A DNA stretch of 64,000 nucleotides from Peribacillus sp. FSL E2-0218 (GTDB taxonomy: Bacteria; Bacillota; Bacilli; Bacillales; DSM-1321): NCBI RefSeq assembly GCF_037992945.1, contig NZ_CP150304.1, forward strand, positions 4,219,501-4,283,500, in the 5' to 3' direction. The translations under genes were made by a program, and so were the position numbers. Under the pieces are notes generated by a model, which was not told where the DNA came from, did no database searches, and worked only from the letters and a program-made list of their open reading frames with translations. Below, one piece after another: positions 1 through 8,731 of this stretch. Every line of letters starts with the position of its first letter. Positions within the stretch are counted from its first letter, which is position 1.

Positions 1-102
1 ATGGAGCGGTTCCAGCCCTATAAAGAAGTAAAGCATGCGTTAGTTGGAGAACTAGCTCTTAGTAGAATACGAACTGTACATATTATCCCATTACATCTTT
101 AA
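1..102 (+). CDS. possible partial ORF at window edge
   Basis: An open frame runs from base 1 (which happens to be an ATG) to a TAA at 100-102, 33 residues. It may enter from outside the window. It converges with the anti-sigma gene and overlaps its last 20 bases. I do not recognise the product and it may be chance. Confidence 0.2.
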   Translation: MERFQPYKEVKHALVGELALSRIRTVHIIPLHL

Positions 103-958
103 GACGTTTATTTTGTCTCATTAAGAATATCCAAAACATCAATAGAACACTAAATACAATAAATAATAATATCGGTGCCTGAAAAATACTCCACGTACTT
201 GGTCCGTAATGGGTTACTTGGTGATGTCTCTCAATAGTCTTCTCATACGAACTTTTATATTCATATTGAATGACCCACCGATTTTTCGCCAGCACAACAG
301 TTCCTAAATCGTAACCACTAGGGGTAATGGAATCATTCTCCCTAAGTATTCCCTGATTTCCAATGACAATGGCAGCTTCCTTGTACTCAATAGGATAGAT
401 CGTTGTAGGTTTCTGTTTTACAGAAGCATTTTCCTGTAACCAATCTTTTAAATCTGCTGCTGGAAAAACAGCTAACAAATTAAGTTTTTTATTATACTTA
501 TTAAATACGGTAAGAAGTTGTTTTTCTTCTTTTTCCGTCACTTCTGTTGAGGCTCCGAGAATATGAATTACTTCATCCATAATGGTTTCTTTTTCTTGTT
601 CTACTACTTCCAACTTAGTTACTTCTTCTCTATGTTCATTAAACTTAATAATTGAATGGATTAGAAATATGAATCCAAACAGCAAGGAGAATAATGTTGT
701 TAGAAGTAAATAATTCGTCAGTTTCTTTTGACCGTTGAAGAATCTGGCTAATTTTTGGAATGGTTTTTTTACTTCCACTTTATAAACTTCATCTATCTCA
801 ACGGTAAAATCCACATCATTTTTCATACTTTCTAATACTTCTCTACATTTTTCACACGATTCCATATGTTCCTCAATATAATGAATACTATCCTGGCTGC
901 ACAAATGATCGATATAAGATGGAAGTAAATCTCTCACTATATTGCATTTAATGTCCAT
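83..958 (-). CDS. anti-sigma factor with zinc-finger (ZAS) domain
   Basis: The 291-residue protein starts with a cytoplasmic zinc-binding anti-sigma motif (Cys5, then H31-x3-C35-x2-C38). A membrane segment lies at about residues 80-106, followed by an extracytoplasmic domain and a second membrane segment at about 257-281. This layout is that of membrane anti-sigma factors that hold an ECF sigma at the membrane. Its ATG lies inside the end of the upstream sigma gene (11-base overlap), so the two are translationally coupled and almost certainly form a cognate pair. The inducing signal is unknown; the outer domain between the two membrane segments would be the sensor. Confidence 0.85.
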   Translation of the reverse strand: MDIKCNIVRDLLPSYIDHLCSQDSIHYIEEHMESCEKCREVLESMKNDVDFTVEIDEVYKVEVKKPFQKLARFFNGQKKLTNYLLLTTLFSLLFGFIFLIHSIIKFNEHREEVTKLEVVEQEKETIMDEVIHILGASTEVTEKEEKQLLTVFNKYNKKLNLLAVFPAADLKDWLQENASVKQKPTTIYPIEYKEAAIVIGNQGILRENDSITPSGYDLGTVVLAKNRWVIQYEYKSSYEKTIERHHQVTHYGPSTWSIFQAPILLFIVFSVLLMFWIFLMRQNKRLKDVMG

Positions 959-1436
959 TTTTATCCTTACCCCTTTCCCTTAATTTCATCTTAGCCCTAT
1001 AAAAAGTAACTCTCGCCCAGTTTTCATTTTTTAACTGAATTTCCCCTATTTCTTTGAAACTAAGACCACCTAAGATTCTCAATAGTAAAACCTCTTTATA
1101 TGGTTCATCAAGTAAGTGTATTATTCGGTATAGGGCAATTTTGTCTTCGGAATAAATAAGTTCAGCTTCAGGAGAAGTATGAATTGTGTCCTCTTGAAGT
1201 ATATGTCTTTGTTGCTTCTTATTACGTTCAAGATGCTTATAATAGGAGTGCTTCGCTATTTGACAAAGCCAAACTGACATTTTACATTCACCATTATATC
1301 TATCAATGGATTTTACAGCTTGATAGAAGGTTTCTTGTGTTAGTTCTTCTGATAAATCTGCGTTGTGACAAAGACACATTAGATATTTAAAAACTTCTTC
1401 AGCATAACTGCTATAAATTTCATCTAGTTCCCCCAA
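948..1436 (-). CDS. ECF-type RNA polymerase sigma factor
   Basis: 162 residues, the usual length of an ECF sigma. Region 2 lies at about residues 7-48 (ELTQETF motif, binds the -10 element and core polymerase). Region 4 lies at about 113-155 (LSFKEIG helix-turn-helix, binds the -35 element). The start is a TTG at 1434-1436, chosen because GAGGAGG sits just upstream. It is the first gene of a two-gene unit with the anti-sigma factor. The group cannot be assigned from sequence alone, so no gene symbol is given. Autoregulation is usual for such pairs, but I did not identify the promoter. Confidence 0.88.
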   Translation of the reverse strand: MGELDEIYSSYAEEVFKYLMCLCHNADLSEELTQETFYQAVKSIDRYNGECKMSVWLCQIAKHSYYKHLERNKKQQRHILQEDTIHTSPEAELIYSEDKIALYRIIHLLDEPYKEVLLLRILGGLSFKEIGEIQLKNENWARVTFYRAKMKLRERGKDKNGH

Positions 1437-1512
1437 GCCTTTTCCTCCTCTCGTCTATATATCCGTTTCCAGTCAATTTCGTTACAGAGAATATTTAAAT
1501 TTTTTTGGCAAC

Positions 1513-1540
1513 AGAAAACCGCCAAACATAATGGCGGCTA
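1513..1540 (-). terminator. terminator between hypothetical gene and sigma gene
   Basis: On the minus strand a GCCGCCA...TGGCGG hairpin is followed by TTTTCTGTT. It would end transcription of the gene at 1585-1908 before the sigma operon. Confidence 0.6.
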
Positions 1541-1584
1541 AAGTATTAAAATGCAACATAATAATTAATATAACCTCTATTGAA

Positions 1585-1615
1585 TTAAGCTGCCCCGTTT
1601 GTTCCGTAAGAACTG
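1585..1615 (+). repeat. IMR left-arm fragment
   Basis: The sequence AAGCTGCCCCGTTTGTTCC is a diverged left arm. It overlaps the end of the minus-strand gene and supplies its stop codon. Confidence 0.55.
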
Positions 1616-1908
1616 CAATTGAGTAAAGTATAACGAAAACCAGTGAACAAGCACTCTATTTTATAAATGGGGATTTTATCTTGTGTTTGAACTTGGTAAC
1701 AATAGGGCATACCATACCGGAGTAACATATGGGCTATTTGAGTCAGAAAACGGTGTCGGGTCTTTTTTAGTAAGTAGACTAATTCTCTTTGCTCGTTATG
1801 AATAGGCATATTCATTTGATACGAGACAAATTCAGGAACAGTGTATGAATAAATGGGCAATTTGTTTCTCCTTTGTTCATTTTGAATATAATAAAGAATT
1901 TTTTCCAT
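1585..1908 (-). CDS. hypothetical protein, 107 aa
   Basis: An unrecognised basic protein (MEKILYYIQNEQRR start) without signal peptide or membrane segment. The ribosome binding site is weak (GGTAGATTA). The last dozen codons and the stop come from a left-arm IMR fragment (1585-1615), so the native C-terminus may have been replaced when the repeat arrived. No partner gene is evident. Confidence 0.5.
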   Translation of the reverse strand: MEKILYYIQNEQRRNKLPIYSYTVPEFVSYQMNMPIHNEQRELVYLLKKTRHRFLTQIAHMLLRYGMPYCYQVQTQDKIPIYKIECLFTGFRYTLLNCSSYGTNGAA

Positions 1909-2050
1909 TAATCTACCGGTTTTTTAAATTTGAATACTAACGCTAAAGCACACGGTAATTGAAGAGATAATAATAGATAAAATTTTCATAAACGCCCCTC
2001 GGATATAAAATAATTTTCTTCATATACGTGTTAGGTTGTCACTTTTCTTG

Positions 2051-2135
2051 TTCAACTAACCTGCCCCGATAGTTCCATAAGAAAAAGCTGCCTGAAAGAC
2101 AGCTCTGATCTTCGGCTAACGCACCTAATAAGGTT
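2051..2135 (+). repeat. IMR copy, S core
   Basis: Left arm (AACTAAC...GATAGTT), AGCTGCC/GACAGCT core and a right arm that breaks off after GCACC. Confidence 0.85.
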
Positions 2136-2170
2136 GTTTAATTTGGGTGGCAATAGCTATTAATCGCCCC

Positions 2171-2581
2171 CTAATCAAGTTTAGCGAAAGCCACTAGGGC
2201 ACCTTTATCACAAGATTGAAAACCGTTCTTTTCGTAGAAGTGACGTACATCAGGTGCTTCTTCTGTTAAAAGGACTTTTTGACGTACATCCTTATATTTT
2301 TCAAGAACATGCTGCATCATGATTGTTGCAATGCCTTGATTTTGATATGCATTTAAAACTAAAATATCTTGAACATAGACAATTGTCAGTCCATCTCCAA
2401 CTACCCGAGTTAAACCGATTAATTTCCTGTGTTCCCATGCTGATACAACATATAAAGATTGAATTAAAGCTTGTTGTAATTGATTTAAATCTTTTGTATA
2501 TGCATACCATTAAACATCATCATAAAGGCTTTTTAAATCATCTTGCTCTATATGTTTTTGTTCTATAATAATAATGGACAT
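2171..2581 (-). pseudogene. GNAT acetyltransferase with in-frame TAA
   Basis: Reading from the ATG at 2579-2581 (GGAGGAAAATATA upstream) gives MSIIIIEQKHIEQDDLKSL, then a TAA as codon 24 (2510-2512). The same frame then continues WYAYTKDLNQL through the acetyl-CoA loop (YQNQGIATIMM) to FYEKNGF and a TAG at 2171-2173, 136 codons in all. The product would be a small GNAT N-acetyltransferase of the type that has a W-x-A-Y-T segment here. Only the single stop breaks it, which fits a recent nonsense mutation or a sequencing error. Confidence 0.85.
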
Positions 2582-2789
2582 TATATTTTCCTCCTCAAAA
2601 TTTTATTTTGAAGAGTATAAACGTAATTTCACCACTGTCTTATACCTCCTTTTAAACTAACATAATGCCTTTTTTGAATAAAATATCGAAATATTACTTC
2701 TTTTTATTATACAAGAAATAAAATAGGTGGTATTAACTTCCATCATGTAATTTTTAAACAATTTACACATTAGTCCTCATTTTTTTATA

Positions 2790-2868
2790 GAACTATCCTG
2801 CCCCGATAGTTCCATAAAAAAAAGCTGCCTTAAAGACAGCTCCGATCTTCAGCTAACGCACCCGTTCT
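2790..2868 (+). repeat. IMR copy, S core
   Basis: The left arm is AACTATC/GATAGTT, with both sides changed relative to AACTAAC/GTTAGTT. The core is intact and the right arm is degenerate after CACCCGTT. Confidence 0.85.
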
Positions 2869-2890
2869 AAACACAACAAATAGTTGATTA

Positions 2891-3544
2891 TTAGGATTTA
2901 AATTCAAATGTATTTTTTTCTAGACATATTGCTTCATCAAAAGTTTTGATAATAATATCAAAACGCTGACTGTATGGATGCATAAATACTTCGTACTGAA
3001 TCCGACGTTCTTCATGAGACTGCCTTAAATAATTGATATTGGTTCCTCTCTCAACAATATCACGGCTCGACCTTCTCATTAATTCCGTTTCACCATCTGT
3101 ATAGAAGTAGATTTTTAAATCAAATAAATCTGGATTAATAAATGCGACACTCATTCCTTCTACAATCGTTACTTTGTTTTTCGAAGAAATTAACTCACTT
3201 TTCATATAATGCGTAGCTATTGTATATAAATCTAAACCATCTCTAACCATCCGAACATCACTTTCTAATGAATCCAAATGATGGGCTGCTGGATGGCAAG
3301 CCGTCATTTTATAACGATGATTTTCGTTTTGATATGTATAGTCGATAACTGCATGCTTTCGTATGTTTGAACTAACAATATATGGATCTGTATTAATATA
3401 ATTCACTTCATTTTGATTTAGTACGATTGCGAGCCTATTGGCAAAAGTCGTTTTTCCAGCAGCACCATGTCCTGAAATGCCAATAACAATCTGTTCATCA
3501 GTCATTCTGACCCAATTTATGATTTCTTGTAATAACTTATCCAT
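2891..3544 (-). CDS. uridine kinase-like P-loop phosphotransferase
   Basis: 217 residues with a Walker A motif (GISGHGAAGKTT, about residues 22-33) and the overall pattern of the uridine kinase/phosphoribulokinase family: an ATP site, a substrate Asp in NTDPY, and a VEGMSVAF strand matching the Walker B position. Members transfer phosphate from ATP to nucleosides or other small hydroxylated substrates; the substrate here is not determinable. AAAGGAGGA precedes the ATG. It is a single-gene unit flanked by IMR copies and is not next to other nucleotide genes. A broad-specificity kinase is an alternative. Confidence 0.7.
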   Translation of the reverse strand: MDKLLQEIINWVRMTDEQIVIGISGHGAAGKTTFANRLAIVLNQNEVNYINTDPYIVSSNIRKHAVIDYTYQNENHRYKMTACHPAAHHLDSLESDVRMVRDGLDLYTIATHYMKSELISSKNKVTIVEGMSVAFINPDLFDLKIYFYTDGETELMRRSSRDIVERGTNINYLRQSHEERRIQYEVFMHPYSQRFDIIIKTFDEAICLEKNTFEFKS

Positions 3545-3670
3545 CCCTATCCTCCTTTTACTAAAATAATGCTCTTTTCAGGCATAACTTACAAATTCCA
3601 GATGAAGCATCTGATTTCCTTTCTTACTCCAGAATATGGCCAATTGTTGAATAAAGATCAAACAGTACTC

Positions 3671-3750
3671 TTCAACTATCTTGCCCCGTTAGTGCCATAA
3701 GAAAAAGGCTGCCGCAGCAACCCCTGTTAATGAACTAAACCAGCTAATAG
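3671..3750 (+). repeat. IMR copy, B core
   Basis: Left arm with ATCTTGCCCCGTTAGT, core GGCTGCCGCAGCAACC, then GAACTAAACCAGCTAATAG in place of the normal right arm. Confidence 0.75.
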
Positions 3751-3869
3751 GAAGTCAATATTTTTCTCTAAAATTTTCATTTCCCTTATGATATACTATT
3801 TTTGTTCATGACAAATAACCCTCCAAAACCCTTTTGGAAGGATTTTTCTCTGTTTCACAAAATCGTTAA

Positions 3870-5072
3870 TCAGGCTAAATCTAGGAATGCTTCTTTTCTC
3901 TTTAATAAAGCGTAAATCCAATGAAGCAACTTATTCATACAGGCAACGATTGACACTTTGGCTGGTTTTCCTTCTGATTTTTTCTTATCATAGAAGGCTT
4001 TAAGCTTTTTGTTCCTTGAACTTCTTATGCCACATAGTACGGCAAGATACAGAGAATGACGTAGTCTGCTCGAACCTCTTTTAGTAATACGATTAATGGT
4101 TGCCGTAAACTTACCCGATGAGTGAACACTTGGATCTACTCCAGCGAAGGCAACTAGTTTTTTCGGGTGATTAAACCGATCGATTTCACCAATCTCAGAG
4201 ATAATCGTGGCTGCGATTTTTTCTCCGATACCGGGAATCGATTGGATGATCTTATATTCTTCCAGTTCATTTGCCAGGGCCACTATACGATCTTCCAACT
4301 CAGAGAGGTGTCCCTGGTAATGAAAAAGCAACTCAATATACATACGAAGATTGATTACGTGACTTTGATACACGTTTATTTGAAATGGATTTCGAGACGC
4401 GGAGTCCATTATTTTTTTTGCTTTTTCCCATGCCCATTGACCCGATCGGCTAGGACAGAACTCTATAACACTCTCTGCTAGTTTACTTTCTCCGGCTGCT
4501 AATACCGCCTCTGAAGTGGGATATTCCTTTAATATCAATAAGGAAACCCTTGAATATAGATCCCCAAAAACCTTCCGGTATTCAGGAAACACTTGATCTA
4601 AAATGGTGTGAAACTGAAGTTTAGCTTCCACATACATATTCGTTACGATTTCCTGTTGTCTGGACAAATTCCGAAGGTCTAATAGCTGAATTCCTCTAAC
4701 TTTATGAGGTTCTAAATCCTCTTTGTAATACAGCACACACAACTGGTACGCATCGATAGCGTCCGTTTTTACCTTCCGTAAGCTGGACTTCTTTGCCTGA
4801 TAAGAAATAATCGGATTTAGTAAGATATATGGAATCCCTTGTTCCTCCAGGTATTGAATAACAGGAGAATGGTAATGCCCTGTAGATTCTAAAATGACCA
4901 TAGGCATCTGCCCTGTCACCTCTTCAATTTCTTTTAGAAATTCTAAAAAATGATCTAACTCCTCTTTGATATGCTTCATTGAAAAGCTCTTCCCATACGG
5001 TTTAGATTGATCTAAAAATGCCTGAACTTGGCTCTCTCCTTTTGCCACATCCAGACCAACAACTGGATTCAT
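3870..5072 (-). CDS. IS110-family DEDD transposase
   Basis: 400 residues, full length for the family. The N-terminal RuvC-like DEDD domain shows D8 (VVGLDVAKG), E62 (ILESTGHYH), and D104/D107 (VKTDAIDAY). A helical linker leads to the C-terminal Tnp_20 domain (IPGIGEKIAATIISEIG, then FAGVDPSVHSSGK and GSSRLRHSLY), which carries the serine used in strand exchange in this family. The enzyme catalyses excision and integration guided by a bridge RNA made from the element's own non-coding end. The reading frame is intact, so the element may be active. The ATG follows AGGAGGAAAA. Confidence 0.95.
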   Translation of the reverse strand: MNPVVGLDVAKGESQVQAFLDQSKPYGKSFSMKHIKEELDHFLEFLKEIEEVTGQMPMVILESTGHYHSPVIQYLEEQGIPYILLNPIISYQAKKSSLRKVKTDAIDAYQLCVLYYKEDLEPHKVRGIQLLDLRNLSRQQEIVTNMYVEAKLQFHTILDQVFPEYRKVFGDLYSRVSLLILKEYPTSEAVLAAGESKLAESVIEFCPSRSGQWAWEKAKKIMDSASRNPFQINVYQSHVINLRMYIELLFHYQGHLSELEDRIVALANELEEYKIIQSIPGIGEKIAATIISEIGEIDRFNHPKKLVAFAGVDPSVHSSGKFTATINRITKRGSSRLRHSLYLAVLCGIRSSRNKKLKAFYDKKKSEGKPAKVSIVACMNKLLHWIYALLKRKEAFLDLA

Positions 5073-5275
5073 TGTTTTTTCCTCCTCTACTTACTAACCA
5101 GTACCCCTAGTCCTCTCCATGTAGTGTCATAGCTTCGCTTGTTATACGAGATCTGCGTCCCAACCAGCCTCAAACATGTTTCTACAAGTAGGGGGCGGAC
5201 AGTTTAGTTCACGGGATCAAGTCCCACGCACCCGTACGTCCTACCCTGGCTACTGATATAATAGATTCTATTAAA
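5073..5275 (-). ncRNA. candidate IS110 bridge RNA region
   Basis: This stretch lies upstream of the transposase ATG on the same strand. It is richer in GC than its surroundings and contains several short inverted repeats, for example GGGTGCGTGGGAC with GATCCCGTG. In the IS110 group the bridge RNA, whose loops pair with donor and target DNA, is transcribed from this left non-coding end; the IS1111 group uses the other end. The assignment is by position and composition only, and the guide loops were not derived. Confidence 0.5.
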
Positions 5276-5278
5276 AAA

Positions 5279-5312
5279 AGGTCAACCAGTAATTTTTACT
5301 GGTCGACCTTAT
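5279..5312 (-). terminator. strong hairpin at IS110 border
   Basis: AAGGTCGACCAGT and ACTGGTTGACCTT pair on the minus strand and are followed by TTTTTTTAAT. It would stop minus-strand transcripts before they enter the IS. Confidence 0.7.
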
Positions 5313-5315
5313 AAT

Positions 5316-5345
5316 ACGAACGCACCCGTTAGTTCTATAAGAAAA
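5316..5345 (+). repeat. IMR right-arm fragment with D-type tail
   Basis: CGCACCCGTTAGTTCTATAAG is followed by AAAGCGAAACTTCTTCAAG, the same D-type core seen at 11777. Confidence 0.6.
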
Positions 5346-5467
5346 GCGAAACTTCTTCAAGAATCGCGACCTTTAATTGAATAACTAAAATCTGACCTCA
5401 CTTATAAAACCACTTAATTCTTCAGATTCGTACCTACTAAAAATACGATATTAAACTGTAAGACTCT

Positions 5468-5503
5468 AAAAACAAAAGCACTGACTACACACTGCTTTTG
5501 TTT
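5468..5503 (-). terminator. terminator of the ddl gene
   Basis: On the minus strand AACAAAAGCAG pairs with TGCTTTTGTT, followed by T residues. It lies a few bases after the ligase stop codon. Confidence 0.75.
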
Positions 5504-5512
5504 ACGTTGTTC

Positions 5513-6541
5513 TTATGAGTATTTCTTGAAAGATTCTATTATTAGTAATTCGCATAAATCTTCATAACTTATTTGATTAGCATGGGCTTCTTTAGGTAAT
5601 AAACTAGTTTGCGTCATACCAGGTAGAGAATTCGCTTCAATACAATAAATTTCATTATCCTGATCAACAATAAAGTCAATTCTAGAATAGACTTTTAATC
5701 CTAATAAATTATGTACTTTTAACGCCGTGTTTTGTAATTCTTCAGCTAGACTATTTGGAATATTTGCAGGAGATATTTCTTCACTTGCACCTTCTTGATA
5801 CTTACTTTGGTAATCGAAGAAACCTTTCTTAGGAATAATTTCTATAACAGGTAAAGCAGCATTTCCAATTATGCCAACAGAAAACTCTCTACCATCTATT
5901 TTTTCTTCAATTAGAATAGTATTTGAAATACCCTTTATTTCTTCTAATGCTTTATGAAGTTCATCAGAATTATTAAGAATTATCACTCCTATACTAGAAC
6001 CGTTGTCATTTGGCTTGAAAACTACTGGATAATTAATTTCTGGTAATTCTTTATCGAAATTATAAATATCCCATTTCGGCGTTTTTATTCCATTAAAAGC
6101 CATTAATTCTTTTGAAATTATTTTATTCATCGCTAATAGACTGCCCTCATAGGAACTACCAGTATATTGAATACCGTATATATTGAATAAGGCCTGTAAT
6201 TGTCCATTTTCACCAATTCCACCATGAAGAGCAAGGAAGCAAATATCGGCATCTTGACAAATTTCTAACACATTAGGACCAATTAAAGACTTTTGATTAT
6301 TTTGCTGTTTTCGTAATACTTCCAAATTAGGTTTTTCTTTAGGCACATTATAAGTATATGTTTCTTTTCTATATTTTTTATAAGCTGATTCAAAATCAGA
6401 AACATCTTGTAAACCTTTATAAATATCTAGTAATAATACATCATGATTTTTTGAAACTAAAGCATTAGAAATTTGAGCACCAGAAGCAAGAGAAACATCC
6501 CTTTCATCACTTAACCCGCCAGCTAATACAACTATTCTCAT
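5513..6541 (-). CDS. ddl: D-alanine--D-alanine ligase
   Basis: 342 residues, normal length for Ddl. It starts with the Ddl signature (LAGGLSDERDVSLASG) and has the ALHGGIGENG motif, the ATP-grasp central domain (VFKPNDNGSSIGV), a substrate loop with FFDYQSKY, and the C-terminal metal-binding IEANSLPGMTQTSLLP. The enzyme joins two D-alanines for peptidoglycan synthesis in the cytoplasm. The omega-loop tyrosine in DYQSKY favours D-Ala over D-lactate, and no vanH or vanX neighbours are present, so a resistance ligase is unlikely. It may be an extra copy beside a core ddl elsewhere. AGGAGGTAAAAA precedes the ATG, and it has its own terminator. Confidence 0.88.
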   Translation of the reverse strand: MRIVVLAGGLSDERDVSLASGAQISNALVSKNHDVLLLDIYKGLQDVSDFESAYKKYRKETYTYNVPKEKPNLEVLRKQQNNQKSLIGPNVLEICQDADICFLALHGGIGENGQLQALFNIYGIQYTGSSYEGSLLAMNKIISKELMAFNGIKTPKWDIYNFDKELPEINYPVVFKPNDNGSSIGVIILNNSDELHKALEEIKGISNTILIEEKIDGREFSVGIIGNAALPVIEIIPKKGFFDYQSKYQEGASEEISPANIPNSLAEELQNTALKVHNLLGLKVYSRIDFIVDQDNEIYCIEANSLPGMTQTSLLPKEAHANQISYEDLCELLIIESFKKYS

Positions 6542-6677
6542 TTTTTACCTCCTGTTACGATTATTTACTATTAACTATATAGTTCACCTCATTCATTATA
6601 TATTAAGAATGGGAATGGAAAAAGTTTCATAAGACACTTATGTCTTATTTCGGATAAACTTTGCACGAGTCCTTAGT

Positions 6678-6761
6678 GAACTAACCTGCCCCTTTAGTTC
6701 CATAAGAAAAAGCTGCCTTAAAGACAGCTCCGATCTTCAGCTAACGCACCCGTTAGTTTAA
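6678..6761 (+). repeat. IMR copy, S core
   Basis: Complete copy. After the right arm it continues as TTTAAGTACA...TTCACAATC, a tail seen at several other copies. Confidence 0.9.
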
Positions 6762-6782
6762 GTACAAACCTTCACAATCTTG

Positions 6783-6830
6783 CTAACCTGTCCCGTTAAA
6801 AAAGGCTGTCTAAACAACAGCCTGACTATT
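6783..6830 (+). repeat. IMR-like fragment with alternative core
   Basis: CTAACCTGTCCCGTTA is joined to a different hairpin, AGGCTGTCTAAACAACAGCCT. Confidence 0.55.
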
Positions 6831-6859
6831 ACACCCTAAGTTAGTCTTCTTGTATATAT

Positions 6860-7147
6860 TTACGGTCCAAAAAAAATCATAAATAGCATTAGAAATATGT
6901 TTAATACTAACAATATCTTACCAAAGAGATTTTTTATTGCTAAAACAGAAAATACAATAGAAATTAAGAATGAAAAAATTGCTAGTTTTGGTGGGAAATA
7001 CGCAATGTCTAAAATGCCTGACATGGAAAAAAACAAAAGAAAACTGCTAATAAATATAAATATCATTAAAAAAATTAATGCTATCGTAATATAAATAAAA
7101 GTCCTGACTTTTTTCAAATGTTGTTTCTCATAACTATTATCAACCAT
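6860..7147 (-). CDS. small membrane protein, 95 aa
   Basis: Three hydrophobic segments (about residues 13-37, 46-65 and 72-92) after a charged N-terminus. GGAGGGAAAA precedes the ATG. I do not recognise the family. It stands alone between IMR copies. Confidence 0.6.
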   Translation of the reverse strand: MVDNSYEKQHLKKVRTFIYITIALIFLMIFIFISSFLLFFSMSGILDIAYFPPKLAIFSFLISIVFSVLAIKNLFGKILLVLNIFLMLFMIFFGP

Positions 7148-7221
7148 TTTTCCCTCCTGATTTTAATAAAAATTTCCAATAAATACAATTATAACATTTT
7201 ATAAACTATAGAGTAAGCATT

Positions 7222-7310
7222 CTTCAACCATCCTGCCCCTTTAGTTCCATAAGAAAAGAGCTGCCTTAAAGACAGCTCTGATCTTCAGCTAAAGCACCCG
7301 TTAGCTCAAT
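7222..7310 (+). repeat. IMR copy, S core
   Basis: Complete. The left arm has a mismatch (CAACCATC...TTAGTT) and the right arm reads GCTAAAGCACCCGTTAGCTC. Confidence 0.88.
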
Positions 7311-7342
7311 AAGAATAACCCCTAGCCCCTAATGACTCATCA

Positions 7343-7876
7343 TTATAGGAATGAATCTGCTATTTCTATTAAAACCTTTGGTGGAACTTTATCAGATATC
7401 CTCTTATCAATTCCTAACATATACTGCCAACCATCTTTTTCAAAAATCAAATAATTACATACTTGGGCTCGGTTTGTCACATATAGTGCATAAGTGTCAT
7501 TGCTTATTTTATACTTTTTGTCAATCCGTTCTTGTGTAAAATTAATCCTGTGTTCGCTCGGTCGAACTCTGATTACATAATGGTTTTTCGGTATATTTTC
7601 ATTAATTAGCTCAACTTCAAGCTCATTGTTTATTCCAATTGTATGATTGCATCTGCCTAATTGATGTGTGAAAGCTATAGGTGGCAATTTATATGGAATT
7701 TTTATCTTTTTATTAAAGTATGATTCGCAGGTCTTCAAAGCTTCCTCAACAGGCCTGTAACCTATATCGAATAGAGCTTCTTCAAGTGGAATTCTGCCTG
7801 TATTTGCAGCAACTACATTCCCAAAAGTATTAAAGCCAAAAATGAAACAAATGGATAAACACAACCATCTAATCAT
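7343..7876 (-). CDS. secreted hypothetical protein, 177 aa
   Basis: A hydrophobic N-terminus of about 22 residues ending in VVAANT looks like a Sec signal peptide. The mature part resembles small exported Bacillus proteins of mixed alpha/beta type with a RIDKKYKISNDTYALYV segment and a C-terminal KVLIEIADSFL helix. No catalytic motif is visible. AAAGGTGGG precedes the ATG. Function unknown. Confidence 0.6.
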   Translation of the reverse strand: MIRWLCLSICFIFGFNTFGNVVAANTGRIPLEEALFDIGYRPVEEALKTCESYFNKKIKIPYKLPPIAFTHQLGRCNHTIGINNELEVELINENIPKNHYVIRVRPSEHRINFTQERIDKKYKISNDTYALYVTNRAQVCNYLIFEKDGWQYMLGIDKRISDKVPPKVLIEIADSFL

Positions 7877-7964
7877 AGGAACCCACCTTTTTTTATGGTG
7901 GTAGTTTGTTCAAACTTTAATTAAACTATACTATACCGTTATTTGAATTGCTGAACAGCCTTAT

Positions 7965-8052
7965 GCAACAAACCTGCCCCTTTAGTTCCATAAAGAAAAA
8001 GCTGCCTTAAAGACAGCTCCGATCTTCAGCTAACGCACCCGTTAGTTCTACA
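7965..8052 (+). repeat. IMR copy, S core
   Basis: Complete copy; the first arm is slightly degenerate (CAACAAACC). Confidence 0.88.
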
Positions 8053-8099
8053 AGAAACTTATCTTGTTTTCCTTTTATGTACTTTAATTTCGCCTTAAA

Positions 8100-8558
8100 T
8101 TAAATACATTTTTCATACTTAAATAACAAAAGCTTTTCAGTTAGCTGAACTTCTCCTATTTTTTCATAGCCAAATTTCTCATAAAAATATTGATTTCTTT
8201 TGTTTAAATATGGAGTATATAAACGCCATATTTTTATCAATGGAAATTCAGCCTCAATTAATTTCATTATCTTTGTTCCGAGACCTTTATTTTGATATTC
8301 GTTTGCTATGAATAGTTTGTCTAATAACAGTATATTTTCTTTTTTGCGGAGATCTATTCCACCGATAATGTTGTTATTTGACCATATTGTGTAATGAATA
8401 GAGTGTTCTATATTTTCGATTAATTTCTCAGGTGTCTCATTTACAGGAGTTGTATCGTGGTCTTGGTATAACTTATAGTCTTCTGCAAAAGCCTGTTTCT
8501 GAATAGTCAACAACATATCTACTTCAGTTAAACTTGTTCTTTTGATGGTAATTTCCAT
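8100..8558 (-). CDS. GNAT family N-acetyltransferase
   Basis: 152 residues from the ATG at 8556-8558 (AAAGGGTGTG upstream). The acetyl-CoA loop reads YQNKGLGTKIM, followed by YLNKRNQYFYEKFGYEKIG, typical of the family's last strand and helix. An upstream in-frame ATG at 8655-8657 lies inside an IMR and would add 33 residues encoded partly by the repeat, so it is rejected as the start. Substrate unknown. Confidence 0.8.
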   Translation of the reverse strand: MEITIKRTSLTEVDMLLTIQKQAFAEDYKLYQDHDTTPVNETPEKLIENIEHSIHYTIWSNNNIIGGIDLRKKENILLLDKLFIANEYQNKGLGTKIMKLIEAEFPLIKIWRLYTPYLNKRNQYFYEKFGYEKIGEVQLTEKLLLFKYEKCI

Positions 8559-8630
8559 CTGTGATGCACACCCTTTATTTGATTTTTTTTGTTTTCTACA
8601 TATTCTATACAAATTGTTAATTATCCTTGT

Positions 8631-8721
8631 TGAACTATCCTGCCCCTTTAGTTCCATAAGAAAAAAGAGGTGCCTTATAGACAGCTCCGATCTTCAGCTA
8701 ACGCACCCGTTAGTTCAACAA
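8631..8721 (+). repeat. IMR copy, S core variant
   Basis: Complete; the core has GAGGTGCC instead of AGCTGCC, which weakens its stem. Confidence 0.85.
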
Positions 8722-8731
8722 AAATCTACTC

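Larger units (their letters stand above)
3840..5278 (-). mobile_element. IS110-family insertion sequence
   Basis: One DEDD transposase with about 200 bp of non-coding DNA upstream of it. The exact ends are not resolved because IS110 elements lack clear terminal inverted repeats and usually leave no target duplication. The bounds are therefore approximate: the left end lies near a minus-strand terminator hairpin at 5279-5310, the right end just past the transposase stop. Confidence 0.7.

Noticed and set aside
5513..6541. Part of a vancomycin-resistance cluster
   Set aside because: No vanH, vanX or two-component genes nearby, and the ligase has the DYQSKY loop of D-Ala-specific enzymes.
8559..8657. 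N-terminal extension of the GNAT at 8100
   Set aside because: The first codons come from an IMR copy and no ribosome binding site precedes them, while a good site precedes the ATG at 8558.
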